Part shown: in pieces, positions 45,901-54,471 of the stretch
Layout: each line of letters opens with the position of its first letter
Numbering within the stretch: position 1 is the stretch's first letter
Assembly (NCBI GenBank): GCA_024234875.1
Contig: JACKNM010000021.1
Location: forward strand, 1-64,000
From: Ectothiorhodospiraceae bacterium
GTDB taxonomy: Bacteria > Pseudomonadota > Gammaproteobacteria > HK1
Direction: 5' to 3'
DNA: 64,000 bases
The notes under the pieces: generated by a model
The model's input: the letters and a program-made list of their open reading frames with translations, nothing else
Databases searched by the model: none
What the model was told of the DNA's origin: nothing
Made by a program: the position numbers and the translations under genes

Positions 45901-46678
45901 CCCGCGCCCGCAGGCGGACGTCGGCACTCCAGCCAGCGGCCATCGGGTCGCCGATCACGTCGACCACGACCTCCACCGAGCCGCCGTCGCCGACCCTGGC
46001 CGCGGCCTTCAGCGCATGCTCGCCGGGGCGGTTGCGCAGGTCCATCTCCAACCCGTCCAGCACCCCCGGTCGGTCGGAGTCGGACGCCCCGAGCCACACC
46101 AGCCGCGAGTCGACGAGACGCAGGTGACTCTGGCGCAGCAGCCAGCCGGAGAGCGCCTCGGCGTGGTCGCCGAGCGGTGGGTCCGCGGAGTCGGCGCGCT
46201 CCTTGCCGGCGGCGCCGACGGTCGTGCCCAGCGCGCGGACGGTGAGCCGGCCGCTCGGCGCGCGGGCGAGGGTGAGGGCCGCGCCCCGGATCTCGACCAG
46301 CCCCGGGCGCAGCTCGCGGGCCTCCCACGATCGCACCGGGTCGACCGTCATGCGCGCGCTGGTGAAGCGTGCAACCTCGCCGTTGCCGTCGCTGTCGTGC
46401 AGGCGCACGTCGTGGACCTCGACCACCGGGCGCCAGCCGTCCCAGGCGGCGGAGAGGCGGCCGATCGAGACCGGCTGGCCGAGCATCTCGCTCACCCGCC
46501 GGGTGATGTCGGCGCGGTAGTCGTCGACCCGCGGGAGCAGCAGGCGGACCGAGCCCGCGATGACGAGGACCAGCACCACGGCCACCCCGAGGGTGGCGAG
46601 GACGACCCGCAGCGCCGTGCGCAACGGACGCCGCCGGGGCGGGAGATCGGGGCCGGACTTGGGGGTGGTGCCTTGCAC
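42938..46678 (-). CDS. yhdP: YhdP family AsmA-like protein, C-terminus frameshifted
   Basis: A large inner-membrane-anchored bridge-type lipid transport protein. The open frame gives 1246 residues: a TM anchor near 22-50 (VLATLGVAVVLVLVIAGSV), DUF3971 and AsmA-like repeats of beta strands, and the C-terminal block LFSLLMLPMLPRRLLFDFSDLF followed by GFPYERMEGTFALEGGNAYT. There an extra C (~43025) shifts the frame. The true end continues in other frames (PNDLRIEG, EDYEQEVTV, FAYRYYTITGS, DEPRIERV) to a stop at 42741. GTG 46678 is the start. It follows rng by 41 bp, the conserved order. Confidence 0.88.
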   Translation of the reverse strand: MQGTTPKSGPDLPPRRRPLRTALRVVLATLGVAVVLVLVIAGSVRLLLPRVDDYRADITRRVSEMLGQPVSIGRLSAAWDGWRPVVEVHDVRLHDSDGNGEVARFTSARMTVDPVRSWEARELRPGLVEIRGAALTLARAPSGRLTVRALGTTVGAAGKERADSADPPLGDHAEALSGWLLRQSHLRLVDSRLVWLGASDSDRPGVLDGLEMDLRNRPGEHALKAAARVGDGGSVEVVVDVIGDPMAAGWSADVRLRARAAPLGAAPGLPALLGLAPRGTLEGDVASRWVGGALESAQGRVALRDVEATHAAALGPLALDASVDVRRGTERLRADLRDVVVGMGGTRTRVEHVRIEADPTLEDGSVVDLTFGHLAIADVLAVARGLRPGSLPAGLDARGTVTGLALRATLRAGAALTTAEARIEAESVTLGPRAPRLRDLRARVAVGAEGYRVALESGSIEGDAGGLIEPALALAIKGGRLVARDLGDGFHLEAREVMVADDVVAMTLRGDAVWRDGAFPHYGVAARIDDTAAPPLLRYLPSALLPKVLVEWLERAIVAGRIDRAEVELRRGAGTSPDGQEPLGPRIAARLDVHDATLDYGVGWPEISQASGHITFDDRRMSAVITDGQVSGARIARAEIGIADVGAPEPVLTVRGRVDGTTEQGAQFVRRSPLAPRFDHFLRAVRARGASSLDLDLELPLKGSPGRVEGVLTARANAVGLPGLDEGLEAVSGSFRFDALGVEASEVSARYLGEPIRLTAQPSRDGALTRVTVSGRATGPYLASHLYNSGLLRSPRVDDSPFLEHIEGTTGWQATIEVPNRRTRGERLALVEVESELRGVRVALPAPLGKSFTDPTALRVRTEFTADGDRIIDVRYGERVSAILRVVPDADGHPQLERGQIGFGPRPPALPEQAALLVSGRISRLPLGEWFRVAGAAAPAAAGGSPAGAMLDRVTGLDVRVDALELFGARLAETRISARRDRGDGWSLAVVGPATEGRIEVGAATAGTPIQVDFPRLTMTLTPSAGREPTRAEAALDPRRIPALRLRCGDCRIDGRTLGDLRLSTDPTPEGLRLTELAIDGAGVSARGTGAWGAGRGGQRSRLAMAVDGESLQALLAAVGHAGSGAEGGAARIDLEAEWPGAPLDFGLDAIAGTLRFRATAGRLPDVRRGATSRLFSLLMLPMLPRRLLFDFSDLFEDGFPYERMEGTFALEGGNAYTQRPADRGLRPPASMPRPHRRWPRTTSRR

Positions 46679-46719
46679 GGGCGGAGCGACGTGGCCGCGG
46701 TACGGCTCGAGCCGGGAGC

Positions 46720-48354
46720 CTACATCAGGACCACGTCGTACTGCTCGCGCGAGTACTGCGGTTCGACCTGAAGGGTGATCGGCTTGCCGATGAACGCCTC
46801 GAGCTCGGCGAAGCTCGCCGACTCCTCGTCCACCAGGGTGTCGATGACCTCACGCGATGCGATCACGAGGAGCTTCTCGGTCTCGTACTGGCGGGCCTCG
46901 CGCAGGATCTCGCGGAACAGCTCGTAGCACACGGTGTCGGTGGCCTTGATCGAGCCGCGTCCGCGACACGTGGGGCACGGGTCGCAGAGCACGTGCTCGA
47001 GGCTCTCGCGGGTTCGCTTGCGCGTCATCTGGACCAACCCGAGCGGGGAGACGGCGCTCACGTAGCTCTTGGTGTGATCGCGCTCCAGGCTCTTCTCCAA
47101 CGCGCGCAGGACCTGGCGCTTGTGCTCCTCGTTGGTCATGTCGATGAAGTCGATGATGATGATCCCGCCGAGGTTGCGCAGCCGCACCTGGCGGGCGATC
47201 GCCTGCGCCGCCTCCAGGTTGGTCTTGAAGATCGTCTCGTCGAGGTTGCGATGGCCGACGTAGGCGCCGGTGTTCACGTCGACGGTGGTCATCGCCTCGG
47301 TCTGGTCGATCACCAGGTGACCACCGGACTTGAGCTGCACCTTGCGCCCCAGCGCCTTCTGGATCTCGTCCTCGACGCCGTAGAGATCGAAGATCGGGCG
47401 CTCGCCCACGTAGAGCTCGATGCGCGGGGTCATCTCGGGGATGAACTGACGCGTGAACTCGACCACCCGGCGCATGGTCTCGCGCGAGTCGATCCGCACG
47501 CGCTCGAGCTCGGTGCCGGTGAGCTCGCGCAGCGTGCGCACCACCAGCGGCAGGTCCTCGTGCACCAGGCTGGGGACGGGCGCCGAGCGCGCGCGCGTGA
47601 CGAGGGACGCCCAGAGGCGCTCGAGGAAGTCCATGTCGGCGCGGACCACGGCGTCGGCGACGCCCTCGGCGGCGGTGCGCACGATGTAGCCGCCACGCCG
47701 GGGGAGGGCGCCCTCGTGCGCCGGCTCGGCGAGGAGGGTGCGCACCAGGTCGCGCAGCCGCGCACGCTCGGTGTCGACCTCGATACGCTGCGACACGCCC
47801 ACCGTGTCCTCGTCCGGCATGTAGACGAGGTAGCAGGACGGAATCGACACGTGGGTGGTGATGCGCGCCCCCTTGCTGCCGATCGGGTCCTTGATCACCT
47901 GCACCAACAGCTCCTCGCCCTCGCGGAGCAGCTCGCTGATGCCGGGCACCGGACGCGGCCCACTGCCGGGCGGCGCCGGGAACGGGCCTGCCGAGCCCGG
48001 GCCGGCCGCATCGCCGGAGGCGGTCTCGAGCGCGCGCGGCGGGCCGTCGGCCGGCTGGCCGTCGCGGCTCTCCTCGCCGTGGGAGCGGTGGTCGTCGGTC
48101 TCGAGGGCGTGGCGCTGGGCCTGGGGCGGGAAGGCGACGTCGGAGGCGTGGAGGAAGGCCGCCCGCTCCAGCCCGACGTCGACGAAGGCCGCCTGCATCC
48201 CCGGTAGCACCCGGCAGACCCGCCCGCGATAGATGTTGCCGACGAGGCCGCGGCGACTGGCGCGCTCGATGAAGATCTCCTGCAACACGCCGTTCTCGAT
48301 GACCGCGACCCGGGTCTCGCGCGGCGTGACGTTCACCAGCAGCTCGGCGCTCAC
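46720..48354 (-). CDS. rng: Ribonuclease G
   Basis: A 544-residue RNase E/G endonuclease acting on 16S rRNA 5' ends and mRNAs. N-terminal S1 domain (IYRGRVCRVLPGMQAAFVDVG), 5'-sensor and DNase I-like domain with DQTEAMTTVDVNTG and IIIDFIDM, and a Zn-link CDPCPTCRGRG. About 50 extra Pro/Gly/Ala/Asp-rich residues are inserted in the S1 domain (QAQRHALETDDHRSHG onward) compared with the ~490-residue norm. GTG 48354 is preceded by GGAGGT. maf, its common upstream partner, is not present. Confidence 0.93.
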   Translation of the reverse strand: MSAELLVNVTPRETRVAVIENGVLQEIFIERASRRGLVGNIYRGRVCRVLPGMQAAFVDVGLERAAFLHASDVAFPPQAQRHALETDDHRSHGEESRDGQPADGPPRALETASGDAAGPGSAGPFPAPPGSGPRPVPGISELLREGEELLVQVIKDPIGSKGARITTHVSIPSCYLVYMPDEDTVGVSQRIEVDTERARLRDLVRTLLAEPAHEGALPRRGGYIVRTAAEGVADAVVRADMDFLERLWASLVTRARSAPVPSLVHEDLPLVVRTLRELTGTELERVRIDSRETMRRVVEFTRQFIPEMTPRIELYVGERPIFDLYGVEDEIQKALGRKVQLKSGGHLVIDQTEAMTTVDVNTGAYVGHRNLDETIFKTNLEAAQAIARQVRLRNLGGIIIIDFIDMTNEEHKRQVLRALEKSLERDHTKSYVSAVSPLGLVQMTRKRTRESLEHVLCDPCPTCRGRGSIKATDTVCYELFREILREARQYETEKLLVIASREVIDTLVDEESASFAELEAFIGKPITLQVEPQYSREQYDVVLM

Positions 48355-49004
48355 AGCACCTCCGAAGATCCGGCGAGGGGACGCCCGGCCTCGGTCCGGC
48401 CGAGGGTCGGGCCCCGGAACACGCGCGGGCGACACGGCTCGAGCGCGCACGGCGCCGAGCAGCGATGCGGCGGCGCGGGCCGCGGCTCACCATGCTCCGG
48501 GGCAAGGGCCAATCGTAGCCGTTGAGGCCGGTGAACGCACGGCGCGGGGCATCGTGCGGGTGGGTGTCGGTGGTCGACGGGCTTCAGATTCGCGCCGCGC
48601 CGCCGACAATGTACGGGGTGTCGGATAGGAATGATTCGGCTATTCTCACCGCCCGAGGGACGACTGGCATGGTCCGTGCTGCCGAGCGCCGCGCGCTCGA
48701 GCGGCGTCGCGACCGCGCCGGTCGAGGACGACGGTGGCGCCACGGGTGCCGTCGGTCGCGCCGTCCAGGCGGGCCCCGAGAACGCCGCCGGACGCACCAC
48801 CGAGGACATGAAGGCGTTTACGCACTGTCTGCCTGCCGCGAGGCCCGCCGAGCGTGCCTGGCCGCGTCGTGGGGACCACATCGCAGGGACGCATGGCTCC
48901 ACCGCCTTGCTCTCGCCCGATGCGTCGTCCCACATCGTGCCAGGCTCTGGTGCCGGGGTCCGCGCTCGGGTCGGCAGTCCGCAATCGCCCTGCGAGGTGC
49001 TCAC
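48355..49004. other. 650-bp divergent intergenic region, rng / Mrp operon
   Basis: No supported gene. Frames across it are low-complexity Arg-rich shadows. It should hold promoters for rng (minus) and the antiporter operon (plus). TGGCATGGTCCGTGCT at 48665-48680 resembles a -24/-12 element but with GTGC for TTGC. GAGGTG (48994-48999) is the ribosome site of the first antiporter gene. Confidence 0.45.
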
Positions 49005-49487
49005 GTGCCACACGCGCTGAGCCTGGGGCTCGTCCTGTACGTGCTCTGGCTACTGTTGTCGGGGATCTACGAGGCCTGGCTGATGGGCCTGGGCGCGCTG
49101 TCGTGCGCGTTCACGGTCTGGGTCGCGGCACGGATGGACGTGGTCGACCACGAGGGCCACCCGATTCACCTGCGGTGGGGGCGGCTGCTGGTCTACCTCG
49201 GCTGGCTCGGGCGCGAGATCGTCGTCGCCAACATCCAGGTGGTGCGCCTCATCCTGTCGCGGTCGATGGCGATCACCCCGACCGTCGCCCACGTGCCAGC
49301 GAGCCAGCGCACCGACCTCGGCCGCGTGATCTACGCCAACTCGATCACCCTGACCCCGGGCACCATCTCGATCGACGTGCGCGACGGCGACATCGAGGTC
49401 CACGCGCTCACCCGTGAGGGCATCGAGGCCCTGCTCGAGGGCGAGATGGACCGCCGCGTGCGCGAGCTCGAGGGAGAGCCCGGCTGA
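49005..49487 (+). CDS. mnhE: Mrp/Mnh cation-proton antiporter subunit E
   Basis: A 160-residue membrane subunit. Two or three N-terminal hydrophobic segments (LSLGLVLYVLWLLLSG, GALSCAFTVWVAA), then a cytosolic part with the family block VIYANSITLTPGTISIDV. GTG 49005 follows GAGGTG. Its stop overlaps the mnhF ATG. First gene of a nine-gene operon. Confidence 0.93.
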   Translation: MPHALSLGLVLYVLWLLLSGIYEAWLMGLGALSCAFTVWVAARMDVVDHEGHPIHLRWGRLLVYLGWLGREIVVANIQVVRLILSRSMAITPTVAHVPASQRTDLGRVIYANSITLTPGTISIDVRDGDIEVHALTREGIEALLEGEMDRRVRELEGEPG

Positions 49488-49780
49488 TGCTCGCGGCGGC
49501 CATGCTCGCGCTGTTGGTGGCGATGGTGCTCGCGCTGGTGCGCGCCCTGTCCGGGCCCACCGTCTACGACCGCATCCTCGCCGTGAACACCTTCGGCACC
49601 AAGACGGTGCTGGTGATTGCCGTCTACAACTTCCTGTCGGGCCGGCCGGATTTCCTCGACATCGCGCTCGTCTACACCCTGATCAACTTCGTCGGCACGG
49701 TGGCGGTGCTCAAGTTCTTCGAGTACCGCGATCTCGGCGCCGCCAGCGGCTCGAACGGGGCCGAGGAGACGTCGCGATGA
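49487..49780 (+). CDS. mnhF: Mrp/Mnh antiporter subunit F
   Basis: A 97-residue three-helix membrane subunit. LRVRALSGPTVYDRILAVNTFG-like block is seen as VRALSGPTVYDRILAVN, with ALVYTLINFVGTVAVLKF at the C-terminus. Its ATG overlaps the mnhE TGA and its TGA overlaps the mnhG ATG. Confidence 0.94.
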   Translation: MLAAAMLALLVAMVLALVRALSGPTVYDRILAVNTFGTKTVLVIAVYNFLSGRPDFLDIALVYTLINFVGTVAVLKFFEYRDLGAASGSNGAEETSR

Positions 49781-50109
49781 GCCCGCTCGAGCTCATCGGC
49801 GGCATCGCGGTGCTGGTCGGCGGACTGCTCGCGGTGGTGGGCGGGATCGGCCTCATTCGCTTCCCGGACTTCTACACCCGCCTGCACGCGGCGAGCGTCA
49901 CCGACACCCTGGCCACCGCCCTGGTGGTGCTCGGCCTCGCGCTGATGGCCTCGGGCGTGCTGGTGGTGGTGAAGCTCGTGCTGACGCTGGTGTTCCTGAT
50001 CGCCACCGGCCCGGTGGCGGCCCACGCGCTCGCCAAGGCGGCCCTGCACGGCAGACTGCAGCCGCAGCTGGCGCGCGAAGCAGAGGAGGACCGGTCATCG
50101 AGCACCTGA
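49777..50109 (+). CDS. mnhG: Mrp/Mnh antiporter subunit G
   Basis: A 110-residue three-helix subunit. The family signature GGIGLIRFPDFYTRLHAAS and the TGPVAAHALAKAA stretch are clear. ATG 49777 overlaps the mnhF stop as ATGA. Longer upstream frame shadows mnhF. Confidence 0.95.
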   Translation: MSPLELIGGIAVLVGGLLAVVGGIGLIRFPDFYTRLHAASVTDTLATALVVLGLALMASGVLVVVKLVLTLVFLIATGPVAAHALAKAALHGRLQPQLAREAEEDRSSST

Positions 50110-50138
50110 TCGACCTCGCGCTCCTCGCCTTCCTGGTC

Positions 50139-50648
50139 GTGCTCGCGATCGGGATGGTGCGCCTGCGCAATCTGTTCGCGGTGGTGATGCTGTTCGGCAT
50201 CTACAGCCTGCTGTCGGCGGCGCTGTTCGTCGCGCTCGACGCGGTCGACGTCGCCTTCACCGAGGCGGCGGTCGGCGCCGGCATCTCGACCATCCTGATG
50301 CTCGCGACCCTCGCCCTGACCAATGCGCGCGAGCGCTCGGTGACCCGACGCCGCGCCCTGGCGCTCGCGATCTGCACCGTGACCGGGCTGGTGCTGGTCT
50401 CGGCGATGGTCGACCTGCCGGTGTTCGGGGCCCTGGAGGCACCGGCCCACGCCCATGTCGTGCCACGTTATCTGCTCGACTCGTATCGCGAGATCGGTGT
50501 CCCGAACGTGGTGACGTCGGTGCTCGCGAGCTATCGGGGCTACGACACTCTCGGCGAGGTCACGGTGATCTTCACCGCCGGCCTCGGGGTGTTGTGCGTG
50601 CTCGGAGCGGGGCGCGAGCCGCCCGCCGACGATCGCGAAGACGGCTGA
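50139..50648 (+). CDS. DUF4040 / MbhD-like antiporter subunit (split MrpA/MnhB piece)
   Basis: A 169-residue membrane protein (or ~183 with the upstream extension). The core VRLRNLFAVVMLFGIYSLLSA and AAVGAGISTILMLATLAL is the DUF4040 domain, found in the C-terminal part of MrpA and in MbhD of membrane hydrogenases. The first standard start is GTG 50139. Yet homologous-looking sequence (EHLIDLALLAFLVV) and a strong GAGGAGG at 50083-50090 point to a start at 50094-50097, where only GTC or ATC is found. See findings. Confidence 0.85.
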   Translation: MLAIGMVRLRNLFAVVMLFGIYSLLSAALFVALDAVDVAFTEAAVGAGISTILMLATLALTNARERSVTRRRALALAICTVTGLVLVSAMVDLPVFGALEAPAHAHVVPRYLLDSYREIGVPNVVTSVLASYRGYDTLGEVTVIFTAGLGVLCVLGAGREPPADDREDG

Positions 50649-50671
50649 GCCCGGGGAAGAGCGAGCACGAC

Positions 50672-51088
50672 ATGGAACACCACCTGGTCCTGCGGGTCGC
50701 CGCGAAGCTGCTGATCCCACCGATCCTGCTGTTCGCGCTGTACGTCCAGTTCCACGGTGACTTCGGTCCGGGCGGTGGTTTCCAGGCCGGGGTGATCTTC
50801 GGCGCCGGCTGCATCCTCTACGGTGTGGTGTTCGGGGTCGACAACCTGCAACGCGTGGTCCCCGCCGGGGTGGTGCGCGTGCTCTCGGCCGCCGGCGTGC
50901 TGCTCTACGCAGGAGTCGGGGTGTGGTCGCTACTGTCCGGTGGGAACTACCTGGACTACGGCGTGCTGGCAGCCGACCGCGTCCACGGACAGCATCTCGG
51001 CATCATGCTGGTCGAGCTCGGCGTCGGCACCACGGTGTCGGCGGTGATGATCGGCCTGTTCTACGGCTTCACGAGCCTGCGGCCGTGA
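50672..51088 (+). CDS. mnhB: Mrp/Mnh antiporter subunit B
   Basis: A 138-residue four-helix membrane subunit. The signature FHGDFGPGGGFQAGVIFGA and NYLDYGVLA, HGQHLGIMLVELGVG are family marks. ATG 50672 follows GGGGAAGAGCGAG. It continues the operon 23 bp after the DUF4040 gene. Confidence 0.94.
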   Translation: MEHHLVLRVAAKLLIPPILLFALYVQFHGDFGPGGGFQAGVIFGAGCILYGVVFGVDNLQRVVPAGVVRVLSAAGVLLYAGVGVWSLLSGGNYLDYGVLAADRVHGQHLGIMLVELGVGTTVSAVMIGLFYGFTSLRP

Positions 51089-51109
51089 ACGCGCGGGGTT
51101 GATTCGACA

Positions 51110-51484
51110 GTGCTCGAGCTGCTCGCCCTTCACTACAACTACCTCGCGGTCGTGGTGCTGATGATGACCGGCCTCTACGTCGTCATCGCCAACGGCAACC
51201 TGGTCAAGAAGGTCATCGGGCTGAACATCTTCCAGACCTCGGTGTTCATCCTCTACATCTCCTTCGGCAAACGACTGGGTGGCACCGCGCCGATCCTCTC
51301 TCCCGACTTTGAGCTCTACTCCAATCCGCTGCCGCACGTGCTGATCCTGACCGCCATCGTGGTCGGGGTCGCCACCACCGCGCTCGCGCTCGCCCTGGTG
51401 ATCCGGATTCACCGTGGCTACGGGACGTTGGAGGAGGACGAGATCGAGCGCATCGAGGCCGAGGAGCAAGGAGGCGCCGGGTGA
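51110..51484 (+). CDS. mnhC: Mrp/Mnh antiporter subunit C (NuoK-like)
   Basis: A 124-residue three-helix subunit homologous to NuoK of complex I. LKKVIGLNIFQTSVFILYIS-like block reads NLVKKVIGLNIFQTSVFILY, and NPLPHVLILTAIVVGVATTA is diagnostic. GTG 51110. Its stop overlaps the next GTG as GTGA. Confidence 0.94.
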   Translation: MLELLALHYNYLAVVVLMMTGLYVVIANGNLVKKVIGLNIFQTSVFILYISFGKRLGGTAPILSPDFELYSNPLPHVLILTAIVVGVATTALALALVIRIHRGYGTLEEDEIERIEAEEQGGAG

Positions 51485-52980
51485 GCGCGACGGCGGTGAT
51501 GGCGCACCTTCCGGCGCTGGCGGTGGTGGTGCCGCTGATGACCGCGCCGCTCACCGTGCTGGTGAATCGGCCGGCTCTGGTGTGGCGTCTGGCGACGCTG
51601 TCGTGCCTGCTGACCTTCGCGGTCGCGGTCGGTCTGCTGGCGCGGGTGCTGGAGCTCGGGCCGTTCGTCTACGAGATCGGCGGTTGGGCTGCGCCCTGGG
51701 GCATCGAGTACCGGATCGACGCCTTCAACGCGTACGTCGTGCTGGTGGTCACCGGGGTCAGCGCCGTGGCGATGCCCTTCGCCCGCCGCAGCGTGGAGCG
51801 CGAGGTCGAGCGCGATCGCGCCTATCTCCTGTATTGCGCGTGGATGCTCGCGCTCACCGGCCTGGTCGGCATCGCGGTCACCGGCGACCTCTTCAACGTC
51901 TTCGTGTTCCTCGAGATCAGCTCGCTGGCGACCTACGTGCTGGTGAGCATGGGCCGTGGCCGCGCGGCGCCGCTCGCGGCCCTGCGCTATCTGGTGGTGG
52001 GGACGGTCGGCGCCACGTTCTTCCTCATCGGGGTCGGGCTGCTCTACGAGATGACCGGCAGTCTGAACATGGCCGACCTCGCGGCGCGCATCCCGCCGAT
52101 TGCGGACAGTCGCGTCGTCCACGCCGGTTTCGTGTTCATCGTGCTCGGCCTCGCGCTGAAGGCGGCGCTGTTCCCGCTCCACGCCTGGTTGCCCGGCGCC
52201 TACGGTGCGGCGCCCTCGGCGGTGACCGCGTTCCTCGCCGGGACCGCGACCAAGGTCGCCATCTACGCGCTGCTGCGGGTGGTGTTCACGGTATTCGGCG
52301 CGCGCTTCGCGTTCGGCACCATGGCCTTCGACGTGCTGCTGGTGCCTCTGGCGCTCGCCGGGATTCTGGTCGCCTCCGCGGTGGCGGTATTCCAGCAGGA
52401 CCTCAAGCGCATGCTCGCCTACTCGAGCGTCGCCCAGATCGGGTACATGCTGCTCGGAGCCGGGCTGGTGAGCGAGGCGGGCCTCACCGGCGGCATCGTG
52501 CACATGTTCAACCACGCGCTGGCGAAGACCGCGCTGTTCCTCGCGCTCGGGTGCATCGCCTACCGGGTCGGGACGGTCACCGTGGCCTCGATGGCGGGGC
52601 TCGGCCGGCGCATGCCCTGGACCATGGCCGCGTTCGTGCTCGGGGGGCTGAGCCTGGTCGGCGTGCCCCTCACCGCGGGCTTCGTGAGCAAGTGGTACCT
52701 GGTGCAGGCGGCGCTGGAGCGCGACCTCTGGTGGGTCGCGGCCATCGTGCTCTTCGCCTCGGTGTTGGCGCTCATCTACACCGGTCGGGTGGCCGAGGCG
52801 GCGTACTTCCGGCCAGCGGTGCCGGGCGGGCTGCCGGACCGCGCCCGCGAGGCGCCGCTCTCCATGCTGGTGCCGGTCTGGCTGCTGGTCGGCCTGAACT
52901 TCTACTTCGGCATCGATGCCGCGCTCTCCGCCGGAGTGGCCGGGGAGGCGGCGCGCGGGCTGCTGGGAGGCGTGTCGTGA
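51481..52980 (+). CDS. mnhD: Mrp/Mnh antiporter subunit D (NuoM/N-like), copy 1
   Basis: A 499-residue, ~14-helix proton-translocating subunit. The core GDLFNVFVFLEISSLATYVL, LALKAALFPLHAWLPGAYGAAPSAVTAFLAG (read in parts) and QQDLKRMLAYSSVAQIGYML carry the conserved Glu and Lys residues of the antiporter fold. GTG 51481 and the TGA at 52978-52980 overlap both neighbours. One of three related subunits here. Confidence 0.94.
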   Translation: MSATAVMAHLPALAVVVPLMTAPLTVLVNRPALVWRLATLSCLLTFAVAVGLLARVLELGPFVYEIGGWAAPWGIEYRIDAFNAYVVLVVTGVSAVAMPFARRSVEREVERDRAYLLYCAWMLALTGLVGIAVTGDLFNVFVFLEISSLATYVLVSMGRGRAAPLAALRYLVVGTVGATFFLIGVGLLYEMTGSLNMADLAARIPPIADSRVVHAGFVFIVLGLALKAALFPLHAWLPGAYGAAPSAVTAFLAGTATKVAIYALLRVVFTVFGARFAFGTMAFDVLLVPLALAGILVASAVAVFQQDLKRMLAYSSVAQIGYMLLGAGLVSEAGLTGGIVHMFNHALAKTALFLALGCIAYRVGTVTVASMAGLGRRMPWTMAAFVLGGLSLVGVPLTAGFVSKWYLVQAALERDLWWVAAIVLFASVLALIYTGRVAEAAYFRPAVPGGLPDRAREAPLSMLVPVWLLVGLNFYFGIDAALSAGVAGEAARGLLGGVS

Positions 52981-54455
52981 GCGTCGAGACGACCCTGGTG
53001 GTCGCGCTGCTCCTGCCCGCGTTGGGGTCGATCTTCGTCGGCCTGTCCGGCTGGCATCCGAACGTCCGCGAGACGGTCACGCTGGCCACCGCCGGGATCA
53101 CGCTGTGGCTGGTGGCCTCGCTGTGGCCGGTGGTGGCGGCCGGTGGGCGACCGCGGATCGAGCTGGTCGAGACCCTGCCGGGGGTTCCCCTGGTGCTCGA
53201 GCTCGAGCCGCTGGGCATGCTGTTCGCGCTGGTGGCGAGCTTCCTGTGGGTCGTCACCTCGGTGTATGCGATCGGCTACATGCGCGGCCACCACGAGCTC
53301 AACCAGACCCGCTTCTACGTCTGCTTCGCGGTGTCGATCTCCGGCGCGCTCGGCGTGGCGATGGCCGGCAACCTGTTCACGCTGTTCGTGTTCTACGAGG
53401 TGTTGACGCTCGCCACCTATCCCCTGGTGACCCATTCCGGCACCGAGGAGGCGCGCCGGGCGGGCCGGATCTACCTCGGGATCCTGCTCTCGACGTCGAT
53501 CGGGCTGCAGCTCGCGGCCATCGTCTGGACCTGGGCCATCGCCGGCGGACTGGACTTCACGCCCGGCGGTTTGCTGGCCGGCAAGGTCGACGGCCCGACC
53601 GCCGGGATCCTGCTCTGCCTCTACGTCTTCGGCGTCGGCAAGGCGGCGATCATGCCGCTGCACCGCTGGCTGCCGGCGGCGATGGTGGCACCGACCCCGG
53701 TCAGTGCCCTGCTGCACGCGGTGGCGGTGGTCAAGGCGGGCGTGTTCACGGTGCTCAAGGTCGCGGTCTATGTCTTCGGGCTGGATCTCCTCTCCGAGCT
53801 CGAGGCCGGGCGCTGGCTGGCCTATCTCGCCGGCTTCACCATCATCGCCGCCTCGCTGATCGCGATGCGCAAGGACAACCTCAAGGCGCGGCTCGCCTAC
53901 TCCACCGTGAGCCAGCTCTCCTACATCCTGCTCGGGGCGCTGCTCGCCACCAGCGCCTCGGTGGCCGGAGCGGGGATGCACATCGTCATGCACGCGTTCG
54001 GCAAGATCACGTTGTTCTTCTGTGCCGGCGCGATCATGGTGGCCACCCACAAGACCGAGGTGAGCCAGCTCGCCGGGCTCGGTCGGCGGATGCCGATCAC
54101 CATGGCGGCGTTCCTCGTCGGCAGCCTGAGCATCATCGGTCTGCCGCCGTTCGGCGGCATGTGGAGCAAGTGGTTCCTGGCCGCCGGCACGCTGCAGGCG
54201 GGGGAGCAGGTGCTCCTCGGCGTGCTGATGCTCAGCTCGTTGCTGAACGTCGCCTACCTGCTGCCGATCCCGGCCAAGGCATTCTTCGGCAAGCCGACCG
54301 ACCGTTCCGACGCCGGGGGATTCCAGGAAGCACCGATGGCCTGCGTCGCCGCGCTGGTGCTGACCGCGCTCGGCTGCGCCTTGCTGTTCATCGAGCCCGA
54401 CCCGTTCCACCAGCTCGCCACCCAGGCGATCGCGCCGCTGGCGACGTCGCATTGA
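52977..54455 (+). CDS. Antiporter subunit D-like (NuoM/L-like), copy 2
   Basis: A 492-residue NuoL/M/N-fold membrane protein. GNLFTLFVFYEVLTLATYPLV, GVGKAAIMPLHRWLPAAMVAPTPVSALLHA (in parts), and RKDNLKARLAYSTVSQLSYI show the conserved Glu and Lys sites. GTG 52977 overlaps the previous TGA. It may stand in for part of MrpA, which is not present as a single long gene. Confidence 0.93.
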   Translation: MSVETTLVVALLLPALGSIFVGLSGWHPNVRETVTLATAGITLWLVASLWPVVAAGGRPRIELVETLPGVPLVLELEPLGMLFALVASFLWVVTSVYAIGYMRGHHELNQTRFYVCFAVSISGALGVAMAGNLFTLFVFYEVLTLATYPLVTHSGTEEARRAGRIYLGILLSTSIGLQLAAIVWTWAIAGGLDFTPGGLLAGKVDGPTAGILLCLYVFGVGKAAIMPLHRWLPAAMVAPTPVSALLHAVAVVKAGVFTVLKVAVYVFGLDLLSELEAGRWLAYLAGFTIIAASLIAMRKDNLKARLAYSTVSQLSYILLGALLATSASVAGAGMHIVMHAFGKITLFFCAGAIMVATHKTEVSQLAGLGRRMPITMAAFLVGSLSIIGLPPFGGMWSKWFLAAGTLQAGEQVLLGVLMLSSLLNVAYLLPIPAKAFFGKPTDRSDAGGFQEAPMACVAALVLTALGCALLFIEPDPFHQLATQAIAPLATSH

Positions 54456-54471
54456 TCCGCAGGTGACCGCG

